A program made the translations under genes and the position numbers. Positions 14,899-21,940 of a stretch of DNA of 22,772 nt are shown here, in pieces. The DNA comes from a virus, in the IMG/VR virus record IMGVR_UViG_3300034418_004668, positions 1 to 22,772 of that record. One strand, given 5' to 3'. The notes under the pieces are model-generated. The model searched no databases. It worked only from the letters and a program-made list of their open reading frames with translations, and was not told where the DNA came from. How positions within the stretch are numbered: position 1 is the stretch's first letter; each line of letters opens with the position of its first letter.

Positions 14899-16119
14899 TT
14901 AGGCCTCAGTGATGTCCTCGATAACACCGTGGCTGTTACGACGGTCAGTACCAAGCTCGTGGTATTCAACCATGCGAGCGTAGTATGCGTCGTAGTCACC
15001 GCTGGCGTCACGAACCTGCTTCCACATCGACCCATCGCGGTCAATGAAGTGCCAGTCCTCATCGCGGTAGTAGGTCAGTGCGTCTTCGTTGATGAACCAC
15101 TGCTTGTTGAGCGGTGCGTCAACGTCAGCCACCACAGGGATTTCTCCGCTGTCAGTGGTGAACGCAAGACCGGAGAATCCACCAGTGAACTCCTGAGTGT
15201 TAACCGTCTGGCGCAGCTGCGACAGGAGGTTAAAGTACGCACGGCGAACACCGAGCGACTGCAGGATAAGAGTGGTGGAGCCACCCTTGGTGCGGATGCT
15301 GTCAACCATGTTAATCATCAGGCTCTCAGACAGTGCGCGGTTGGTGCCGCTGTTGGAGTCAACAGAAGCCTTCCACTCGGGCTCAGCCGTCGGGTCGATG
15401 TTGTAAAGCGTTCCAGAGTCGCTAACAATTGCAGCAAGACCAGTAAGCTCACGGTTACCAGAAGCCGCCACACCAGAGCCCTTGCGAACAATGATGTCAG
15501 CAGCGGCGAGAGCGGTAGCCGGGGTGGTGGTGAAGGTCACAGTGTTAGCACCAGCAGCGAGGCTCACAGAAGCAACAACCAGTCCGGTGTTGTCAACGGT
15601 GGTACCCGTCTGGGTGTCTACAACAGAACCAACCTGGAACAGGCGAGCGTCAGCCACGGGCACGGTTGCACCAGTGTTAGCTCCGGTTGCGACACCAATG
15701 GCACCGTTTCCAGAACCGTAAACCTGGCGGTTCATGTCCTTCTTAAGGTCGTTCTTCAGACCCTCGACCTCGTTGTCCAAAGCCTTAGCGAAGGCCTTGG
15801 AGTCAGTGTCGGAGAGGCTGATAGCCTGACCAGTCAGCTGAACTCCACCGTATGCGTACTTCAGACCCACACGAGCGGCAGCGTGTCCCTGCTGACCGGG
15901 GGTAGGAAGTGCCTCGGACTCGAAACGAGACCCGATACCGCTGTTACGGCGAGTGTGGATGGGGAAAGTTACGTACTTTCCGCCAACTTCGTTGGTGACA
16001 CCAGAGCCGCTGCGAGTAATACGCTTCAGCGCAACGATTTCATCGTTAAGCTGCTCGCGGATACGTCCCTGGTACACCTCCTTGAGATATGACTCAATAG
16101 TTGCAAGAGTTGCAGCCAT
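14899..16119 (-). CDS. Major capsid protein (HK97-like fold)
   Basis: The 406-residue protein has the expected size and pattern. A helical N-terminal arm (LATIESYLKEVYQGRIREQL) leads into a beta-rich E-loop region (KYVTFPIHTRRNSGIGSRFE). It continues with KYAYGGVQLTGQAISLSD and a long spine-like helix (LDNEVEGLKNDLKKDMNRQVYGSGNG). The C-terminal part includes ADVDAPLNKQWFINEDALTYY. It lies directly after the scaffold gene, and no prohead protease gene is visible, which fits assembly on a separate scaffold. Codon use is strongly selected: few A-ended Leu or Ser codons, leaving the opposite strand free of stops over more than a kilobase, as expected for the most highly expressed gene. AAAGGAAAG precedes the ATG, partly inside a small hairpin. 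Confidence 0.9.
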   Translation of the reverse strand: MAATLATIESYLKEVYQGRIREQLNDEIVALKRITRSGSGVTNEVGGKYVTFPIHTRRNSGIGSRFESEALPTPGQQGHAAARVGLKYAYGGVQLTGQAISLSDTDSKAFAKALDNEVEGLKNDLKKDMNRQVYGSGNGAIGVATGANTGATVPVADARLFQVGSVVDTQTGTTVDNTGLVVASVSLAAGANTVTFTTTPATALAAADIIVRKGSGVAASGNRELTGLAAIVSDSGTLYNIDPTAEPEWKASVDSNSGTNRALSESLMINMVDSIRTKGGSTTLILQSLGVRRAYFNLLSQLRQTVNTQEFTGGFSGLAFTTDSGEIPVVADVDAPLNKQWFINEDALTYYRDEDWHFIDRDGSMWKQVRDASGDYDAYYARMVEYHELGTDRRNSHGVIEDITEA

Positions 16120-16123
16120 TGTC

Positions 16124-16147
16124 TTTCCTTTCGTTGTTGAAAGGAGA
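16124..16147 (-). promoter_or_regulatory. Hairpin overlapping the capsid gene ribosome binding site
   Basis: CCTTTC at 16127-16132 and GAAAGG at 16139-16144 are inverted repeats around a six-base loop, extended by one more pair at 16126/16145. In the - strand mRNA the 3' arm is the GAAAGGA that includes the purine-rich ribosome binding site of the capsid gene. The hairpin could tune capsid translation or protect the 5' end of a processed mRNA. It is short, so this is tentative. Confidence 0.4.
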
Positions 16148-16160
16148 TTAAACCTTTAGA

Positions 16161-17009
16161 TTACCGACCCTGTTCAAGCGACGAGGCGATGAGACTTTGC
16201 ACATCATTCCTTGACAACTTGCCGAGCGGTTTCGCCTGCTGTCCTCCAGGCACGCCTCCCGAAGTGGGAAGCAATCTTGGGGCCGAATCTCCTGGTCGCG
16301 GTACTGCGCGAATTCGGTTTACTGTTTTATCGACATACTCTTGAGCAATGTCAGACAGCTTTACTGCCTTTCCAGTGCTCTGAAGTTTAAACGCCGCCCG
16401 CATCAAAACTTCCTGCACATCATCATCCGAAAAGTCAGGATGTGCAGACTTGAGTTCACCGATTTCCTGTTCGAGAGCGACATCCGCTTCCTGCTGAACC
16501 CTCATCTGCTCCTGTTGTGCCAGGAACTCTTGCATCTGCTGTTGCTGCTGCTCCAGCTGTGCAAGACGTGGGTCGACAGGTGCTTCGCCAGTCTCATTCG
16601 TAGCTTCCTCTTCATCTACCGCATCCTGCATTTCTTGCGCAGTTTCCGGCAGTCGACCATTTTGCTTAAGGAATTCACCTAAAGCGTTGTAGATAACTTC
16701 AGGCTCCGTGTCGAGTCTCTGAGCAATAACTGCATAATTCTGCAGCTGCTCCGGTGAACCCAGCTCGTTGTACTGCTTGAGCTGCTGATTCAACGAAGAA
16801 ATGCGGGATTCCGCATTCTTGTCAAAGTTCTTAAGGTCTTCCTGAATGTTATGGAAGCTAACAGGGTCGAGTTTTGAACGCAATGAATCCCAAGCAGGAT
16901 TCCCCCCCGACTCGTCGGTTGGTTGCTGCTCAGTTGTTTCCTCTACGGGCCCTGAAGAATCCACAACCTCCGTCGAGGTTTCTGTCTCTGTACCTGTAGT
17001 TTCGTCCAT
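16161..17009 (-). CDS. Capsid scaffolding protein
   Basis: The 282-residue protein lies just upstream of the major capsid gene and has scaffold composition. The first 35 residues are Thr/Glu/Asp-rich and disordered. Helical segments follow (FHNIQEDLKNFDKNAESRIS), then a Gln-rich coiled coil near 148-175 (QLEQQQQQMQEFLAQQEQM). The basic C-terminus (VNRIRAVPRPG, then SRNDVQSLIASSLEQGR) is the part that in other phages binds the capsid protein. It should direct procapsid assembly and leave before or during packaging. No protease signature is present. AAGGAG lies six bases before the ATG, and a promoter candidate lies in the gap upstream, so scaffold and capsid may be boosted as a unit. Confidence 0.82.
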   Translation of the reverse strand: MDETTGTETETSTEVVDSSGPVEETTEQQPTDESGGNPAWDSLRSKLDPVSFHNIQEDLKNFDKNAESRISSLNQQLKQYNELGSPEQLQNYAVIAQRLDTEPEVIYNALGEFLKQNGRLPETAQEMQDAVDEEEATNETGEAPVDPRLAQLEQQQQQMQEFLAQQEQMRVQQEADVALEQEIGELKSAHPDFSDDDVQEVLMRAAFKLQSTGKAVKLSDIAQEYVDKTVNRIRAVPRPGDSAPRLLPTSGGVPGGQQAKPLGKLSRNDVQSLIASSLEQGR

Positions 17010-17058
17010 CGTGTTCTCCTTATCGCCGTACCTCCCAGTGAGGCCCTAGCTATTAACG

Positions 17059-17087
17059 GATTTAATTGTACTGTATTTAGTTGTCAA
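17059..17087 (-). promoter_or_regulatory. Candidate sigma-70-type promoter for scaffold and capsid genes
   Basis: The 90-base gap between 17009 and 17100 is one of the few real gaps in the late operon and is AT-rich. On the - strand it contains a perfect -35 hexamer TTGACA (17082-17087), followed after 17 bases by TAAATC (17059-17064), a weak -10; shifting by one base gives TTAAAT with 16-base spacing. It reads towards the scaffold and capsid genes. Confidence 0.5.
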
Positions 17088-17099
17088 TCACGCACTTTA

Positions 17100-17291
17100 T
17101 TAAGAAAGAGCGTGAATCGCGTACGTCAGGTCGTTGTAGGTCATTTTCAAGACCTCAGCGTTGGTGTACGTAGTTGCATCGATAGCCTGAAGCTCAGTAC
17201 GAAGCTGAGAAACAGTCTTACGACCATAGTTTCTAGTGGGACGATATTCCTGCTGAGGAAGTGTATCGGCCACAACATCGAAATCTGCCAT
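17100..17291 (-). CDS. Unrecognised small late protein (63 residues)
   Basis: A 63-codon gene between portal and scaffold. The first 25 residues are polar (MADFDVVADTLPQQEYRPTR). The rest is predicted helical (KTVSQLRTELQAID, then NAEVLKMTYNDLTYAIHALS). It is mildly acidic with no known motif. Its ATG follows the portal stop by two bases (TAACCATG), with GGAG inside the end of the portal gene. Position suggests a head-assembly accessory, but nothing in the sequence fixes its role. Confidence 0.65.
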   Translation of the reverse strand: MADFDVVADTLPQQEYRPTRNYGRKTVSQLRTELQAIDATTYTNAEVLKMTYNDLTYAIHALS

Positions 17292-17293
17292 GG

Positions 17294-19423
17294 TTATACT
17301 CCTTGTTCAGGGGCCATGTCGGGTACAGCCCCATTAGGAGCCATCATAGCACCTGGGCCCATTTGAGGACCACCCTGACCGCCTTCAGCAGGCGGCTGTC
17401 CGGCCATCATCTGGGCCATTGCACGCTGCTGCAGAATCTGCTCGTGCTGGGCCACGTGGTCGGCAAACTGAGCTTTCAGCTCGTCAGGCAAAATTTCGTA
17501 TTCTTGCGACATACGGAATTTGTTGTGCGTCTCAATGTGGACCTCGTGAACATCAAAGTCATCGACAGGAATCACAGCAGGCGCTGGCATGTTCTCAATT
17601 TCAGCCATAATGTTGGGGTCCTGCATGGCCTCGGGAGGCAAGCTAGCCATAATCTCTTGCATGGCCTCCATGCGCTTAGCCTCGATTTCCTCCAACGACA
17701 TCATCTTCATCTTGATGTTCTCACGCTGGGCTTTACGCTCTGCCACATTCATGGTGTCCATAATCTTCTGCACACCACCAACCTCAAGCATTCTCGCAGC
17801 TGTCGGCTGGTCGATAATACCGACAGCAAACATGTCCATTACACGGGCTTCCTGAGCAGCCTTAGACTTAGCAAAGCTGGAACCGGGCTCAATACGAATG
17901 TCAGTACCAGAAGCAATGTCAGCCCCCCGCAACTGCATTGTGTCGAACGCACCATCCGCACCGATTGTCCGAATCTTACGGGGCAAGTCAACATACTGCA
18001 CAAACAACTCAATGGTCTGTGTAGCAATCTTCTCAATACCCGCCTCGATGCTTTGGAACTGGGGCGTCAGATACTGGTTAGATGCTTCCTGCAAGTACGA
18101 GATAGCCGTACCAGAAGTAACACCAGGAGGTGTGTCGCCACGCGACACTTCCCGCTCACCAGAAATATCAATCCAGTCATTCAACACACGCTCCTGCTGG
18201 TCCAGGTAGTACTGGGGCAGAGGCGACAGAGGCAAAGGCTGGGGTGGTGCCATACCAGGCTTGTACTGGATAACCAGGCCAGGCTCGTTAGTCAGCTTAG
18301 ATGGAACAATAGAACCCATCGGCGCAATCAGCTGTGGCTTGGCCATGCGGCGTCCGGCCTCAGAAATCTCTGACCGCAAACCGTTGTACTCTTTCTGCAG
18401 CTGCGACAGGTCCACAATGGGGCTATCAGCGTAGAACGTTGCGGTGGGGATGTGCTCAAACTTGGTGAATGGGTACATGCCGTGGCCGTAGGGGAAGCCG
18501 TCACGGTGAACGCTGATGAGAACGTCGTCAACGCTGATAATGACACCGCCCTGAGGCAGAAGCTTAGTAGCGCCAGGCTTTACCCAAGTTTCGTAAACAA
18601 TGACACTATCCGGTGCCTTACTGTTACCAAGGTTGAGATAAGCCTCATCAAGGATTTGGTTAGCAGCAGAAGTACTAGGAGCCAACTTAATATCGCCAAG
18701 TTCTTTAGCGAAGTAATGTTGCGCCCAAGCCACTGGTTTAGTGTATGCGTTAATGACAAAAGGCTGGTCTTCAATGTCTTGCTCCCGTACATCAGGCACG
18801 AACAGGTGAAAAGGGGTTACGTGCCCATACTTGATGTCTCCGTACTCGCCGGAAACTTTATCGACACAGTACGGGTCCCAGTGTGTCTTAAGGAACCCGT
18901 TACCTGTAACAATGGTCCACCAGATGGCACGCGACATGTGCTGTCGCAGCTTCTTAGAGTCACTGATGGAGGTCCAAGCCTGCTCAGCTGCAAAAGCTGC
19001 ACGCTGGTCCTGGTCCTCGCTGGACGCAGGAATGGCTTGAGCGGTGGGAAATGACGAGAGCATCTTCGACATTTCCCACCGAACATAGGAGCGGATACGG
19101 TTGATGGTTTTCCGCTGGTGGTAGTACGGCTTACGCGGGGTAAACAGTTTGTCTCGGTAGTCTTCAGGGAAATTACCGCGAGTCTGTTCTACCCAGTGGT
19201 GCCCATAAAACATTGACATGTTGTGAAACCACTGCAGCTGCTTTTGGCTACGAGCAGTTTTAGCCTTAGTCCATTCGGACTGTACCCAAGCAACTAGCTT
19301 TGCAGCCTCTTCGCTTTCACGGTACTTCTCAATGTTTAAACCGTCCTCAGGTAATTTAATTACCGTAGAACTCTGGGTCAACTCCAGTGAGTTCAGCGAA
19401 TAGTTGTCTGGCGTCTTGGGCAT
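17294..19423 (-). CDS. Portal protein (P22/podovirus type)
   Basis: The 709-residue protein is close to P22 portal size (725). It begins with a helical clip/wing region (KLVAWVQSEWTKAKTARSQKQLQWFHNMSMFYG), typical of phage portals. It continues with PRKPYYHQRKTINRIRSYVRWEMSK, the usual lead-in to the portal core, and WTIVTGNGFLKTHWDP. A stem/crown-type region has LQKEYNGLRSEISEAGRRMAK and RGDTPPGVTSGTAISYLQE. The last 70 residues are Met/Pro/Gln/Gly-rich and probably disordered. Twelve copies should form the DNA channel at one capsid vertex and dock terminase and adaptor. The start is supported by GGGAGA eight bases upstream. The first 68 bases of the gene overlap the end of the upstream 137-residue frame. 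Confidence 0.92.
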   Translation of the reverse strand: MPKTPDNYSLNSLELTQSSTVIKLPEDGLNIEKYRESEEAAKLVAWVQSEWTKAKTARSQKQLQWFHNMSMFYGHHWVEQTRGNFPEDYRDKLFTPRKPYYHQRKTINRIRSYVRWEMSKMLSSFPTAQAIPASSEDQDQRAAFAAEQAWTSISDSKKLRQHMSRAIWWTIVTGNGFLKTHWDPYCVDKVSGEYGDIKYGHVTPFHLFVPDVREQDIEDQPFVINAYTKPVAWAQHYFAKELGDIKLAPSTSAANQILDEAYLNLGNSKAPDSVIVYETWVKPGATKLLPQGGVIISVDDVLISVHRDGFPYGHGMYPFTKFEHIPTATFYADSPIVDLSQLQKEYNGLRSEISEAGRRMAKPQLIAPMGSIVPSKLTNEPGLVIQYKPGMAPPQPLPLSPLPQYYLDQQERVLNDWIDISGEREVSRGDTPPGVTSGTAISYLQEASNQYLTPQFQSIEAGIEKIATQTIELFVQYVDLPRKIRTIGADGAFDTMQLRGADIASGTDIRIEPGSSFAKSKAAQEARVMDMFAVGIIDQPTAARMLEVGGVQKIMDTMNVAERKAQRENIKMKMMSLEEIEAKRMEAMQEIMASLPPEAMQDPNIMAEIENMPAPAVIPVDDFDVHEVHIETHNKFRMSQEYEILPDELKAQFADHVAQHEQILQQRAMAQMMAGQPPAEGGQGGPQMGPGAMMAPNGAVPDMAPEQGV

Positions 19424-19769
19424 CTAAGTCGTCTCCCGCTGCAAGGTTAGGGTTCCTGGCTGCAATTCTTTCCGATTCAGCCTCGTCGGATGGGTCGTAG
19501 TCCTGGTAACCACTATAATCTAAAGTTTGATTCATCGCTTGAATTTGTTGAAAAGCGAGAGGGTCGCTTGAAGCGACTAGTGCTTGCGCTTTTGAGTTCA
19601 GCTCCGTCAGTGTCTTTATCGACTTCTGGTGCTCCTGTTGCTGCGTCTTCAAGATTTCCGACTGCTGCTCCAGCAGCTGTGTGATTGCTTTCTGGCTCCA
19701 CAGGTACTGCAGCACCAACAGGGACAGTAGAATCAGTGAGAACACGCTCAACAAAATTATTGATAACAT
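19356..19769 (-). CDS. Membrane-anchored coiled-coil protein, embedded in two neighbouring genes
   Basis: The 137-residue frame has a strong N-terminal membrane segment (residues 2-24, LSIILLSVFSLILLSLLVLQYLW). A Gln/Glu/Lys coiled-coil region follows (QLLEQQSEILKTQQQEHQK), then an acidic C-terminus ending ELTGVDPEFYGN. It overlaps the upstream 175-residue frame by 257 bases in another frame and the portal gene by 68 bases. An AAGGAG lies ten bases before its ATG, inside the upstream gene. The topology resembles spanin-type proteins, but no second spanin part is identified and the host wall type is unknown. A shorter product starting at Met79 (19535), giving 59 residues and only a 23-base overlap, is the conservative alternative. 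It has no visible ribosome binding site. Confidence 0.6.
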   Translation of the reverse strand: MLSIILLSVFSLILLSLLVLQYLWSQKAITQLLEQQSEILKTQQQEHQKSIKTLTELNSKAQALVASSDPLAFQQIQAMNQTLDYSGYQDYDPSDEAESERIAARNPNLAAGDDLDAQDARQLFAELTGVDPEFYGN

Positions 19770-20040
19770 CGCTTTTTAGCTCCTTCATTGCGTCGTTGTA
19801 GCCTTCTTCGTACCACTGTTTTTTCTTAAGTACAGCAGTCTGAGGCTCTCCTTCGTCAAACAGCCCAGCCAACTGAGCCATCTCTCGTAGTGCTTCTACC
19901 GACAGGTAGATTCGGCCTCGGTCAATGACGTTCTTGCTCAGGTCTACACCTGTGTCAATGAATGGGCCTTTGCTTGTCCTAGTAATCCAGCAAACACCGG
20001 GGGCGAGTGCTGGAGCGTCCGTTAGGAAGAATCTGCTCAT
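19513..20040 (-). CDS. Unrecognised late protein (175 residues), 3' half overlapping the next gene
   Basis: This gene starts at a TAATG overlap with the terminase stop. Residues 1-100 look globular (GVCWITRTSKGPFIDTGVDL, RGRIYLSVEALREMAQLAGL, KKQWYEEGYNDAMKELK). Residues about 100-175 are Ala/Ser/Thr/Asp-rich and likely disordered, and this is the part that overlaps the 137-residue frame. No family is recognised. Position between terminase and portal suggests a packaging or head-assembly accessory. The conserved-looking N-terminal half makes the gene itself convincing. The exact importance of the C-terminal half is uncertain because the same DNA also codes for the membrane protein. Confidence 0.68.
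   Translation of the reverse strand: MSRFFLTDAPALAPGVCWITRTSKGPFIDTGVDLSKNVIDRGRIYLSVEALREMAQLAGLFDEGEPQTAVLKKKQWYEEGYNDAMKELKSDVINNFVERVLTDSTVPVGAAVPVEPESNHTAAGAAVGNLEDAATGAPEVDKDTDGAELKSASTSRFKRPSRFSTNSSDESNFRL
19780..19785 (-). promoter_or_regulatory. Internal ribosome binding site that supports the embedded start at 19769
   Basis: AAGGAG on the - strand, ten bases before the ATG, inside codons for Lys-Glu of the 175-residue protein. It decides in favour of the longer (137-residue) form of the embedded gene over the Met79 start. Confidence 0.5.
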
Positions 20041-21623
20041 TAGTAGTAATCTCCGTATTCTGCGATAACGGTAGGTCCGTCATCTCGTGCTCTATCTTCT
20101 GCGAACTCGACGTTGGGGTCTTCTCGCATTTTCAAAAGCAGCTCCTCGTATCTTAGCGTAGTGGGAGCGTCTTGGGTACCCGCCGAATCATCGACAGGTT
20201 TTAAATCAGGCCGTGTCGTAGCAAAGTAGCGGGCAGAGTCGAAAGCGTGGTCGTCCTTTTTGTGTACAACTTCCTGCTTATTCATCTCGTATGCCATTTT
20301 GTCTGAGCTGTACGATGACCACCGCAGCTTTTTTAGCTCACGAATAAAGTTGGCACAGTTACGAGAAATAACCCATTTGGGCCGGTCTGGGCCCCAACGA
20401 GTGTCGTTACGGCGTCTAAAATATGCTTGCATCTTTTCGATACCAACCATCACATCGTGGGGTATGCCCTCAACGTTCACGTAAACCCCGTGGAGCGCAT
20501 ATTCTTGAATAATCGATGTCCCAGTCACCCCATTGCGTTGTCGCATCGCAGGGTCGCCCATACGCTCTACAGAGTCAGGTTTACGGCCCCAGCTAAGCTC
20601 TCGTTGTTTCACCAGCTGTGCGTGCTCCGACACAATCATGTTTGACTGGTAATGCTCCGCAAACGTCACAATATCCCCTGTCGGAGACACTGCGTGCCAC
20701 AACCAAGCCGTCGGGTTATTCAAACCGTGGTCGACAGAGGCGTACACAGCCCAGTTCTTAGGCACATCGCCAGGACCAAAGTCCACTAAATAACGGTCAA
20801 TGTTTTGGCCAAAATCAGGAAACACCAAACCACTACGAGCAACAAAGTCACCCTTCTCACGAATATCCCGCTCTTCCTTGTTCATCCCCATCATGTAAAA
20901 GTTCATGTCGTCATTGTCAGCCTCAATGTACGGGTTCTGCTCAGCCGACAAAGTAAACGTGTCAATTTCCTCTGCTTTGCCCTCTTTTGCAGGCTCCCAC
21001 AGCAAATCAAACGTCCAACCCATACCCTTAGTTGGTGTGGCCGCAATAACCCAAAACCCGTTGTAGTCAATTAGACGCATCATGGACTCGTTAAAAATGT
21101 TCTGAGGGGGCTCCTCGTCAAAGAAGATTCCGTGACGAGGAACACCACCCAGCTTCATCATGTCCATACCCCAGGTAACAAAATCAATTGTTGACCCGTT
21201 GTCGAACGTCAGAATGTAGTTGGTTGCATCCCAACTCTTAGACCAATCACCATCCTTAAGGTAGGAACGTGGTATCCACCTTTTCATTTTAGGCAAAATA
21301 ATCTGTTCGATACCTTTGGCAACGTCTACAACGACAAACCTAAGCTGTACAGGTCCAGACCCCCATGAAGGTGGGCGCTTAAGAAATGGGTGAGTATTTG
21401 TAGCCCACCAGATAGACTCAACGACTTCAGCGTCGGTTTTTCCTCCACGGTTACCTCCAGAAATAAACCGCCCACGTTTGTCAGATTTATGAAACCTGAG
21501 CTGCTCCGGGTAATCCCTTTCCCCATAATTAAGAATATTGGGTTTGTGAATTGACTGGTCAAGCTCAGCAACGGCAAGCTGTAAAAGCTCAGCCGGTGTC
21601 GGTTGTCTCTGCTTCGTAGGCAT
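20040..21623 (-). CDS. terL: Terminase large subunit
   Basis: The 527-residue protein is the packaging motor with nuclease. The ATPase domain shows Walker A GGNRGGKT at 56-63, Walker B IFFDEE at 166-171 with catalytic Glu170, and the coupling motif AATPTKG at 194-200. The nuclease domain shows an RNase H-fold arrangement of acidic residues: D298 in YASVDHG, D357 in RMGDPAMRQR, and D457/D458 in KKDDHAFDSARY. Size and order fit phage TerL proteins. It should cut the concatemeric DNA and pump it through the portal using ATP. Its start shares one base with the stop of the small 102-residue gene, which takes the position usually held by the small terminase subunit. The C-terminal 50 residues are acidic and probably flexible. 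Confidence 0.96.
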   Translation of the reverse strand: MPTKQRQPTPAELLQLAVAELDQSIHKPNILNYGERDYPEQLRFHKSDKRGRFISGGNRGGKTDAEVVESIWWATNTHPFLKRPPSWGSGPVQLRFVVVDVAKGIEQIILPKMKRWIPRSYLKDGDWSKSWDATNYILTFDNGSTIDFVTWGMDMMKLGGVPRHGIFFDEEPPQNIFNESMMRLIDYNGFWVIAATPTKGMGWTFDLLWEPAKEGKAEEIDTFTLSAEQNPYIEADNDDMNFYMMGMNKEERDIREKGDFVARSGLVFPDFGQNIDRYLVDFGPGDVPKNWAVYASVDHGLNNPTAWLWHAVSPTGDIVTFAEHYQSNMIVSEHAQLVKQRELSWGRKPDSVERMGDPAMRQRNGVTGTSIIQEYALHGVYVNVEGIPHDVMVGIEKMQAYFRRRNDTRWGPDRPKWVISRNCANFIRELKKLRWSSYSSDKMAYEMNKQEVVHKKDDHAFDSARYFATTRPDLKPVDDSAGTQDAPTTLRYEELLLKMREDPNVEFAEDRARDDGPTVIAEYGDYY

Positions 21624-21931
21624 TACGCCGTCGAGTTGTCAGTGGCTCCGAGACGAACAAGAATAGCATTAACCGACAAACGCCAAGCATCCGTTGCCCG
21701 CGAACCCGCAATCGTTTGACCCTCCAACAACAAGGCAGAGTCACCACCATCATGTACGTGGTCGCCAGGAGCTGCCTGGTTGGGGCCGGGGCCTAAAGTG
21801 TGGTGCTGTGCTTCTGCACGGGCATCCAAATCACTATTCGTGTGAAAATCCTCCACAGCTTGTGCGGGAGGTTTTGGGTTTTCGTCAGCACCAAACGTGC
21901 CGGGGTTATCGTCAGACGACAACATAGACAT
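21623..21931 (-). CDS. Small protein with HxH motif upstream of terminase (102 residues)
   Basis: A small acidic protein with a disordered front and a central AQHHTLGPGPNQAAPGDHVHDG. Such HHTLG...PGxHxHDG segments are met in phage structural and terminase-adjacent proteins and resemble metal-binding or trimer-core motifs of fibre tips. A short Ala/Leu-rich C-terminus (LSVNAILVRLGATDN) follows. It occupies the small-terminase position, but no helix-turn-helix can be seen, so TerS is not claimed. An AGGAGG five bases before the ATG, containing the stop codon of the exonuclease gene (TAGGAGG), gives a firm start. Confidence 0.65.
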   Translation of the reverse strand: MSMLSSDDNPGTFGADENPKPPAQAVEDFHTNSDLDARAEAQHHTLGPGPNQAAPGDHVHDGGDSALLLEGQTIAGSRATDAWRLSVNAILVRLGATDNSTA

Positions 21932-21940
21932 AACTACCTC

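Noticed and set aside
14929-16092. Open + strand frame of 387 codons opposite the capsid gene
   Set aside because: It mirrors the capsid gene codon by codon, has low-complexity Ser/Val/Asn content and no ribosome binding site. It is explained by biased codon use in the capsid gene.
17089-17110. Imperfect inverted repeat around the end of the 63-residue gene as a terminator
   Set aside because: The stem has two mismatches, is AT-rich and lacks a U-tract, so a terminator call is not supported.
17261-18373. Open + strand frame of 370 codons opposite the portal gene
   Set aside because: His/Leu/Arg-rich shadow translation of the portal gene with no domain and no plausible start signal.
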